From CACIAM-69d sp001698445 (GTDB taxonomy: Bacteria > Cyanobacteriota > Cyanobacteriia > CACIAM-69d), in assembly GCF_043235035.1 (NCBI RefSeq), contig NZ_JAZAQF010000059.1, positions 62,001 through 126,000 of the forward strand: a stretch of 64,000 nt of DNA, written 5' to 3'. The translations under genes and the position numbers were made by a program. A model generated the notes under the pieces. It ran no database searches. It had not been told where the DNA came from and saw only the letters and a list, made by a program, of their open reading frames with translations. Shown here piece after piece: positions 57,790 to 64,000 of this stretch (position 1 is its first letter; each line of letters opens with the position of its first letter).

Positions 57790-58272
57790 ATGTCCATTCG
57801 CCTGTACGTTGGCAATCTGCCCAAAGAAGTCGATCGCAAAGAACTCGAAGCCGTCTTTGCCGGCACGGGCGACCTGACCTCCACCAAGGTCATTGTCGAT
57901 CGCAAAACCGGAAAATGTCGCGGTTTTGCATTCGTGACGGTTCCCACTGATGAACTCGCCGACCAAATCATCGAACAGTTCAACGGTTCCACCTTCAAAG
58001 ACACCGTGCTGAAAATTGAAAAAGCCATGCCCCGCAAAGGCAAGGGCGATGATGAAGCTCCTGAGAGCGTCGAAGCTACCCCTGCCAAGGCAGCTCGTCG
58101 CAGCGGTGGCGGTGGCGGTGGTGGTAAAAAAGGCAACGGTGGTGGTCGTCGCGCCCCCGGTGGGGCTGTGGTGGCCGAAAGCAGCGCCGCTTCTGCCCAG
58201 CCGGATCCCCGTTGGGCCGGTGAACTGGCGAAGCTGAAGCAACTGCTGAACGCTCAGACGACTGGCTCCTAA
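57790..58272 (+). CDS. RRM-type RNA-binding protein
   Basis: The 160-residue protein has one RNA recognition motif with RNP2 LYVGNL (residues 5-10) and RNP1 KCRGFAFV (42-49), then a Gly-rich basic stretch (GGGGGGGKKGNGGGRR) and a C-terminal helix WAGELAKLKQLLNAQ. Cyanobacterial Rbp proteins of this type rise in the cold and bind mRNA; some help localise photosystem mRNAs. AGAGGG lies before ATG 57790. A long leader upstream could allow post-transcriptional control, as known for rbp genes. Confidence 0.92.
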   Translation: MSIRLYVGNLPKEVDRKELEAVFAGTGDLTSTKVIVDRKTGKCRGFAFVTVPTDELADQIIEQFNGSTFKDTVLKIEKAMPRKGKGDDEAPESVEATPAKAARRSGGGGGGGKKGNGGGRRAPGGAVVAESSAASAQPDPRWAGELAKLKQLLNAQTTGS

Positions 58273-59647
58273 GGTTTGCCAAATTTCCTGCGGGTCAATT
58301 TGGTTCAGGTCAGCGGTTCGATCGTTCTTGATTGCCAAAGAAGATTGAACGTTCATTGAAAGTCCATTGAACGTTCATCATGCAACAATCGACCCGATCG
58401 CAGCCCTCACTCTGTTGATGAACCCAACGGCTGAAGGTCAGCTTCAGTCGATCGAAGTTAATTCCGGGCCAGTTGCCCAAACCACACAACGTTTTCCACT
58501 CTTCAGAAATTGCAATTGCACCATGTTTGGTCGTGGGTTTATCCCTTGCCAAATTTGGTGTTTTTTTTGGCAGAACGCCAGCAATCTCCAAGGGCGATCT
58601 CCAAAAGTAATCCCAAGCAATGCTCAAGCAATGGCTTGCGGAACTGGTGTGTAAGGGAGATTGCGCGATCGATCTCCACAGTGACGGCAAGGGAAGTGTT
58701 GCCCCTTTAAGGATCTCTCGGAAAAAATTACGAATTGGAGATTTTCGCTGAGCAGCTAATCAATCTTAGGAGTAAGCTCTAATGAGGGATTCACGCTTGG
58801 CTATCAACTCCAGGTTGCTCAAATCTACTTCGATTGACTCGAATCTACTTAGATTTGTCTGCGCTGATCTCTGTTTCGTCAGTGCTTTTATCTACCTATG
58901 TCAGGGATAATTTCAGCAAAATCTGGCATTTCAGTTGGCCTTGCTCTGCAAAATTCGATGTAAGATGCAACCCAAGATTTTCAACTCAAAGTTTTATTGA
59001 AAACTAAATCTCAGACTACATCCCAGACTGAATCAGGGATTAGATCTTAGGTTTAAGGCTGGATCTAGGCCGAAATCTAGAAACCATATCCCGGATTGGA
59101 GGTTGGAATGAGTTAACCTCAATGCCATTCATTCAGTGATTCATTCAGTGCGATTAGTTCAGCACCATGAATCCAGTGATGTTGATTCAGCGCTGTTCAG
59201 GGACGATCGAGCCGCTTGCATGATCCCATTGCCCGTTTGGTCATGGCCGATCGTGTTCTTACCCATTTTGATTAAGTTACTTAACCATTTTGCTGACGGA
59301 TGATCAGGAGTCAGTGGCGCGTCTTTGAGCTGGGCGCAATGAATTTTGCACCGGCTCTTGGGCGAAGGTTATATAGGGTGGTGGTGTGAATTCGCGATCG
59401 CCCGGTCACAGGTGCTTTGACCCATGAAAACTGCACTTCAACCAATCCTAAGGGTGTTAGGGTGTGCCCCCGATCGCAGCTTGCGGTTTTTCCTGGTTAC
59501 AGACGCTGCATCAGGGAATCAACAGAATAGGAACAGCCGCATCACGATCGGCTTGATTGCGGGATGCTCAAGTGCAATTAGATGGGCGAAACCACAACAT
59601 AGTCACTCCTTGTTCTACGTCACCCTTAACCTGGTAAACCCAAGGCT
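58273..59647. other. 1.4-kb intergenic region with short repeats
   Basis: No ORF with support. It contains ATTGAACGTTCAT twice (58346-58378), CCAAATTTGG followed by TGTTTTTTTT (58553-58571, possible terminator), and several ATTCAGTG, GAATCTACTT and GGATTAGATC-type short repeats between 58800 and 59200. TATATA at about 59371 may belong to the glycosyltransferase promoter. Confidence 0.45.
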
Positions 59648-60985
59648 ATGAAGATTCTGATCTATTCCTACAACTACCATCCTGAGCCGATTGGGATTGC
59701 GCCGTTGATGACTGAGCTAGCGGAGGGGCTGGCTCGGCGTGGTCACGAAGTCCGCGTTTTGACGGGAATGCCAAACTACCCGGAACGGCGGATCTACGAA
59801 GGCTACCGGGGCAAGTTGTATTGCACGGAAGTGATTAACAACGTGCGAATCGATCGCTGCTATGTCTGGATTCGACCCAAGCCCGGCCTGCTGACGCGGT
59901 TGGCCCTGGATGGCAGTTTTGCGATCACGAGTTTTCTGCGGGCCCTGAATGGTTGGCGACCCGATGTGATGTTGATGACTTCGCCTCCGTTGGCGGCGAC
60001 GGTTCCGGCGGCCCTGCTGCGGTGGATGTATCGCTGCCCTTTGATCTTGAATTTGCAAGATATTTTGCCCGAAGCGGCGGTGCATACGGGGTTGATTACC
60101 AGCAAGCGGGCGATTCAGGTTTTTGAGGCCCTGGAGCGATTTGCCTATAAAACCTCAACGGCGATCAGCGCGATCGCGGAAGGTTTTGTGGACAACCTGG
60201 TGAGCAAGGGGGTGTCGCCCAACAAGATTGCCCTGATTCCCAACTGGGTGGATGTGAACTTTGTGCAGCCGATGCCGAAGAACAATGCATTTCGTGCGGC
60301 CCATGGGTTACAGAGCAAGTTTGTGGTGCTCTATTCGGGCAATATTGCCTTGACTCAAGGGCTGGAAACGGTGATTGATGCGGCAAAGGTGCTGGATGGC
60401 CGGCCCGAGGCGGCCCCGATTCAGTTCGTGATTGTGGGCGAGGCGCGGGCGATCGAGCGATTGGGGCAATATTGCCGTGAAAATGCCGTGAGCGATCGGG
60501 TCAAGCTGTTGCCTTTTCAACCTCGGGAAGCACTGCCGGAGATGATGGCGGCGGCGGATGTGAGCTTGATTGTGCAGCGGCGCAATGTGGTGGGTTTTAA
60601 TATGCCCTCGAAAACCCAGGTCATTTTGGCCAGCGGTCGGCCGATCATTGGATCTGTGCCAAGCCATGGCACGGCAGCCCAGGCGATCCGACGCAGTGAG
60701 GCGGGAATTGTGGTGGAGCCGGAGTCGCCCCAGGCTTTGGCGGAGGCGATTTTGGCCCTGGCTCAGGATCCCGATCGGGCTGAACGGCTGGGTCGTCAGG
60801 GTCGCCAACATGCATTGGCAATGTATAGCTTTGACTCGTCGCTCGATCGCTACGAACAGTTGTTTAACCACTTGGTGAAGCAGTCTCGTCGTCATTCGGC
60901 TGCGGTGACAGTTCCGGCAGACCTGACAGGCACGCCGCAACCGCTGCAACTGCCCCAACCTTCAGCCAGCAATCGATCGCACTAG
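59648..60985 (+). CDS. WcaI-type glycosyltransferase (GT4 family)
   Basis: The 445-residue protein has the GT4/GT-B layout: MKILIYSYNYHPEPIGIAPL, EGLARRGHEVRVLTGMPNYP, LILNLQDILPEAAVHTGLI, LIPNWVDVNFVQP, FVVLYSGNIALTQGLETVID and FNMPSKTQVILASGRPIIGS. This matches the WcaI-like family of colanic-acid and exopolysaccharide gene sets. It adds a sugar on a lipid-linked precursor at the inner membrane face. The C-terminal 25 residues are a Pro/Gln-rich tail. No other polysaccharide genes are next to it. Confidence 0.9.
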   Translation: MKILIYSYNYHPEPIGIAPLMTELAEGLARRGHEVRVLTGMPNYPERRIYEGYRGKLYCTEVINNVRIDRCYVWIRPKPGLLTRLALDGSFAITSFLRALNGWRPDVMLMTSPPLAATVPAALLRWMYRCPLILNLQDILPEAAVHTGLITSKRAIQVFEALERFAYKTSTAISAIAEGFVDNLVSKGVSPNKIALIPNWVDVNFVQPMPKNNAFRAAHGLQSKFVVLYSGNIALTQGLETVIDAAKVLDGRPEAAPIQFVIVGEARAIERLGQYCRENAVSDRVKLLPFQPREALPEMMAAADVSLIVQRRNVVGFNMPSKTQVILASGRPIIGSVPSHGTAAQAIRRSEAGIVVEPESPQALAEAILALAQDPDRAERLGRQGRQHALAMYSFDSSLDRYEQLFNHLVKQSRRHSAAVTVPADLTGTPQPLQLPQPSASNRSH

Positions 60986-61087
60986 ATTGCTCGCGATCTC
61001 AGCAATTAGCCTTCCCGATTCAGCACGATTCAGCGAAATCCCGCCAGATCTCGCAAGGCTAGCCCAACGCGCCTGGGCCAAATAGTC

Positions 61088-61945
61088 CTAGGTCAGCTTT
61101 AGGGCATCGTAGCTGCCGAATACCTTCAAGGTTTCCACCCGATCGCGCAGTTCTGCCAATGCCGCTTGGGTGCGAGCTTCCTGTTGCCCGGCTTCCAAAT
61201 CTAAAAAGAAGACATAATCCCCCAGGCCGCGCTTGGAGGGACGAGATTCAATCCGACAGAGATTGATGTCGCGTTCCGCCAAGGTGGCCAGGGGCTGCAA
61301 AAGAGAGCCGGGCCGGTTAATGGTTGAAAAGGCGATCGCCGTGTGGCTGCCGGTGAGGTGTGCCGGTTCTCGGGCAATGACCCAAAACCGGGTGCAATTG
61401 TCCGGGCAGTCACTGATATCGCGAGCCAAAACGGGCAAATCATACAGTTGGGCCGCTCGCTCCGAGGAAATGGCAGCGGTTTGGGGCTGTTCCTGCACGT
61501 TGGTCAAGGCTTCGGCGGTGGAATTGGTGGGCAGGGGTTTGGCGTTGGGCAAATGGGTTTCGATCCACCGCTGACATTGAGCCAGGGCTTGGGGATGGGA
61601 ATAGACCGTGGTGATGGTCTTCAGGGTGGGGGCTTGGGTCACTAGCACATGGGCGATCGGGAGCAACACCGCCTGTTGCACATGTAACCCCTCCAGTTGC
61701 CAAAGGGTGTCGAGGGTGGTGGTGACACTGCCTTGAATGGAATTTTCTACGGGCACAACAACCAGGGGCACTTCGCCGCTGGCGGCCGCTTCCAGGGTTT
61801 TGGCAATGCTCGGGTAGGGGCGAAACTCCCCTAGGAAGGCTTCCTGGCTCGATCGCCACTGGGCATAGCCGGTGGTGGCGGCCTCGGCATAGGTTCCCGC
61901 CGGGCCAAGGTAGCCAATCGTGATTGGGTGGGGGGAATCGGTCAT
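61088..61945 (-). CDS. pheA: Prephenate dehydratase
   Basis: The 285-residue protein has the prephenate dehydratase domain (IGYLGPAGTYAEAATTGYAQ, VVPVENSIQGSVTTTLDTLW, TAAISSERAAQLYDLPVLAR, NCTRFWVIAR) and a C-terminal ACT domain with the ESRPSKRGLGDYVFFLDLEA motif that binds phenylalanine for feedback inhibition. It makes phenylpyruvate on the phenylalanine route. No chorismate mutase domain is fused. ATG 61945 is preferred over ATGs 6 and 12 bp upstream. A 14-bp tandem array lies 130 bp upstream. Confidence 0.94.
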   Translation of the reverse strand: MTDSPHPITIGYLGPAGTYAEAATTGYAQWRSSQEAFLGEFRPYPSIAKTLEAAASGEVPLVVVPVENSIQGSVTTTLDTLWQLEGLHVQQAVLLPIAHVLVTQAPTLKTITTVYSHPQALAQCQRWIETHLPNAKPLPTNSTAEALTNVQEQPQTAAISSERAAQLYDLPVLARDISDCPDNCTRFWVIAREPAHLTGSHTAIAFSTINRPGSLLQPLATLAERDINLCRIESRPSKRGLGDYVFFLDLEAGQQEARTQAALAELRDRVETLKVFGSYDALKLT

Positions 61946-62490
61946 CGCCATAGCCATCGCCAGAATATGGGGTATGAAATCCGGTATGCGGAGTTAGAAA
62001 GTTGCAGGGTGCGGAATCGGCAGCGGGCATCAAGAACCGTTGATTAACCCTCGTTTTGAATCGCTGCCCAGTTTGCAGAAAGTTCTCCGCAGAAAGTTCT
62101 CCGCAGAAAGTTTTCCGCAGACAGTTCTTCGCAGACAGTTCTTCGCAGACAGTTCTCAGAATACGATTTCCAGATCCCGACTGTGCCGGTTGATGTGCCC
62201 AGTCTTGGGCCGAATTGGAGCCAACCGATCGCCCCGAGACCAGGGTTTTGGCAAAATGCACCGCCACTCTGGGCGATCGGGAGGGTTCGGCTGGCCGCCC
62301 CCCGCCGATCGCCCAAACCGGTATGATGGAATGCATTGGGTAGCGTTAAGTCATGCTTAGTCCCCAAATTTTGGGTCTAATCGGGTCTAATCCGTGTCAA
62401 CCGCTTGCCAAGGAGCTGTCCTGTGGTGACAGCCCGGCGGTGACCGCCGTTGCCCAAGGATGAGTTGAACCTAACGCGGGGACTTTTTCG
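61946..62490. other. Intergenic region between pheA and the DUF1997 gene
   Basis: Apart from the 14-bp array at 62075-62158 no gene or RNA is seen. The genes are divergent, so both promoters lie in these 545 bp. Confidence 0.45.
62075..62158. repeat. 14-bp tandem repeat, 6 units
   Basis: GCAGAAAGTTCTCC occurs at 62075 and 62089, a variant at 62103, then GCAGACAGTTCTTC at 62117 and 62131 and a last variant at 62145, all in exact 14-bp phase. The variants are grouped, which suggests stepwise duplication. Confidence 0.93.
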
Positions 62491-63084
62491 GTGGCTGCTG
62501 GCTTCTCTGCCTCACAGACGATCGATATGCCGGTGCCGCCGATGCGTCGCTCGGTCGCTGAATATCTGCGTCAGCCGCACCGGGTCGCGTTGGCGGCGGC
62601 CCAACCCGGGCGCGTGGTGGCCCTGGGGGGCGATCGCTATCGGCTTTCGGTGCAACCCCTAACCTTTGCCCATTTGCAGTTTCAACCCGTGGTGGATTTG
62701 CGGGTTTGGGCCGACGAAGCGGGCGTGGTGCGGTTGCGATCGGTCGGTTGCGAGCTGGTGGGCCTCAAGGGGTTGGGCAACGGCTTTTCCCTGGAGTTAG
62801 CCGGCCAAATGCGAGCCATTAGCACCTCGGCGGGCGATCGCCTAAAGGGCGTGGTGGATTTAGGGGTGCGTGTGAAATTGCCCCCACCGATCGATCGCCT
62901 GCCGGCCGCCACCGTACAGTCCACGGGGCAACTGCTGTTGACCCAAGTGCTGGCAAGGATGAAGTATCGCTTGGTAGAACGGCTGAGTGCTGACTATCGC
63001 CGTTGGGCCATGGAGTCCACCTCCGCCGCGCTGCCTCAGCGCTCTATCCCAGGCTCCAATGCCGCCCGCCGCAAAACCCCATGA
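62491..63084 (+). CDS. DUF1997 family protein
   Basis: The 197-residue protein fits DUF1997: FSASQTIDMPVPPMRRSVAE then YLRQPHRV, VQPLTFAHLQFQPVVDLRVW, and KLPPPIDRLPAATVQSTGQL then LLTQVLARMK. The family is found in cyanobacteria and plastids and has no known function. The GTG at 62491 is chosen because it keeps the conserved FSASQ segment. The stop codon overlaps the ATG of cobM (ATGA), so they are probably co-translated. Confidence 0.82.
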   Translation: MAAGFSASQTIDMPVPPMRRSVAEYLRQPHRVALAAAQPGRVVALGGDRYRLSVQPLTFAHLQFQPVVDLRVWADEAGVVRLRSVGCELVGLKGLGNGFSLELAGQMRAISTSAGDRLKGVVDLGVRVKLPPPIDRLPAATVQSTGQLLLTQVLARMKYRLVERLSADYRRWAMESTSAALPQRSIPGSNAARRKTP

Positions 63085-63923
63085 CCTCCGATTCCAGCCC
63101 CGCAATCAATCCTATGACCCCTTTGCCCGAGTCGGCCCTCGATCGCCCCGCCACCGTGCGGATTGTGGGCGCGGGGCCCGGTGACCCCGACCTCATTTCC
63201 GTGCGAGGTCAAAAACTCCTGGCGGCGGCTGATACGGTCTTTTTTGCTGGCTCCCTCGTGCCGGAAGCGATGTTGAGCCATTGCCGGCCCGAGGTGGAAG
63301 TGATCGACACCCGATCGCTCGTCTTAGAAGATTGGTTGCCCACGTTGATCGATCGGGCCCGAGCCGGAAAACAGGTGGTGCGACTGCAAGACGGCGACCC
63401 CTCCCTTTATGGCGCACTCCATGAAGTGGTGGCCCAACTGCTGGAGCAAGAGATTCCCTTTGAAGTGGTTCCCGGAATCAGCGCCTTCCAAGCGGCCGCC
63501 GCCCGCTTGGCCGTGGAGCTGACCGTGCCCAACCTGGTGCAAAGCATCATCCTCACCCGGGCCCGAGGCGAAACCCAAGTGCCCGACGCGGAAGATTTGG
63601 CCAGCCTGGCCGCCCACAAAGCCAGCCTTTGTCTATACCTGAGTGCCCACCATGCCCAGCGGGCCCAAGACCAGCTCGCGGCCCATTACCCACCGGAGAT
63701 GACCATCGCGGTTTGCTACCGGATTGGCTGGGAGGATGAGCGAGTGGTACTTTGCCGGTTGGATGAGTTGGCCAGCATCACCCACCAGGAAAAACTAACT
63801 CGCACCGTTCTTTATGTGATTAGTCCGGCCCTGGATGCCATGACCACGGCCACCACCGCCCGATCGCGCCTTTACAGCGGCGATCACCGCCACATTTTCC
63901 GCCCTAAAGCCAGCCAAGCCTAG
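63081..63923 (+). CDS. cobM: Precorrin-4 C11-methyltransferase
   Basis: The 280-residue protein has the tetrapyrrole methylase fold: VRIVGAGPGDPDLISVRGQK, TVFFAGSLVPEAMLSHCRPE, VVRLQDGDPSLYGALHEVVA, VVPGISAFQAAAARLAVELT and KLTRTVLYVISPAL. The AGSLVP and P-N-L-V-Q-S-I-I-L-T-R motifs are those of CobM/CbiF, which methylates C11 of the corrin ring in B12 synthesis. ATG 63081 overlaps the upstream gene's stop. The 77 bp after it to the window edge hold nothing recognisable. Confidence 0.92.
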   Translation: MTSDSSPAINPMTPLPESALDRPATVRIVGAGPGDPDLISVRGQKLLAAADTVFFAGSLVPEAMLSHCRPEVEVIDTRSLVLEDWLPTLIDRARAGKQVVRLQDGDPSLYGALHEVVAQLLEQEIPFEVVPGISAFQAAAARLAVELTVPNLVQSIILTRARGETQVPDAEDLASLAAHKASLCLYLSAHHAQRAQDQLAAHYPPEMTIAVCYRIGWEDERVVLCRLDELASITHQEKLTRTVLYVISPALDAMTTATTARSRLYSGDHRHIFRPKASQA

Positions 63924-64000
63924 ACCTGAGGGGATCAACTACCCATCACTGAAATGGGTATAGCCCAGCAGCAATAGAGTTTCGAGTCGTGCCAGAATTC

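Noticed and set aside
59424..59651. 75-codon ORF overlapping the start of the WcaI-type glycosyltransferase by ATGA
   Set aside because: The overlap looks like coupling, but the sequence has no recognisable domain, no good ribosome site and the residue mix of noncoding DNA. Kept out for lack of support.
62075..62158. CRISPR array
   Set aside because: The units are directly adjacent 14-bp repeats without spacers and no cas genes are present. The same applies to the other tandem arrays in the window.

Overview
This window comes from a cyanobacterial chromosome. The evidence is the gene content (magnesium chelatase subunit ChlD, Ycf36/CGLD27, Ycf49/DUF2499, a knotless-phytochrome histidine kinase, an RRM RNA-binding protein, CobM) and the very frequent HIP1 palindrome GCGATCGC. 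The genus cannot be fixed from this window. Most of the sequence is moderately GC-rich; one block, about 17.6-25.3 kb, is clearly AT-rich and I saw no complete HIP1 octamer in it, so it looks horizontally acquired.

Layout. 0-3.4 kb: two membrane proteins (one cut by the window edge) and a lipoprotein. 3.5-9.4 kb: an ankyrin protein, an odd tRNA-like element overlapping a small ORF, then an iron-siderophore uptake set on the minus strand (AraC regulator, AMIN/TonB-dependent receptor, PepSY membrane protein). 9.6-17.3 kb: housekeeping genes (YajQ, MAPEG, DprA-like, RsfS, CGLD27, asparaginase), two tandem DUF29 paralogues and chlD. 17.6-25.2 kb: the AT-rich island, all on the minus strand. 25.7-30.7 kb: Uma2 nuclease and urease genes (ureD, ureA, ureB, ureC) with a glutathione S-transferase gene lodged between ureB and ureC. 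30.8-41.3 kb: recA, small conserved proteins, a TPR methyltransferase, a secreted EndoU-like protein, tRNA-Arg, a strongly structured intergenic RNA candidate, an HTH protein and a polysaccharide deacetylase. 41.4-46.7 kb: FAD oxidoreductase, 2Fe-2S ferredoxin and a phytochrome-like kinase in one orientation. 47.2-64 kb: dxs, ycf49, a PEP-CTERM protein, a degenerate kinase, cysteine desulfurase, rsmA, a TSUP permease, an ExbB/TolQ protein, an RRM protein, a WcaI-type glycosyltransferase, pheA, DUF1997 and cobM.

The most interesting part is the island. In transcription order it reads: a small ORF, a lysine-2,3-aminomutase-type radical SAM enzyme, a GTP cyclohydrolase I homologue, a D-Ala-D-Ala-ligase-like ATP-grasp ligase, an arginine:X amidinotransferase (AGAT/CyrA/SxtG family), a small-domain methyltransferase with an NPPF motif, a guanidinoacetate N-methyltransferase (GAMT) homologue, a radical SAM/SPASM protein and a DXD glycosyltransferase. 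The catalytic residues of the aminomutase, amidinotransferase, cyclohydrolase and GAMT homologue are all present. The simplest reading is a pathway that puts an amidino group from arginine on an amine (possibly a beta-amino acid), methylates the guanidine as in creatine synthesis, and joins the product to another building block. I do not recognise this combination as a known natural-product cluster.

A second recurring theme is short tandem repeats of about 13-15 bp beside or across gene ends (near 9.36, 27.55, 35.2, 46.9, 54.0, 55.2 and 62.1 kb), each with its own unit sequence. A short dispersed palindromic repeat is also present in four places.
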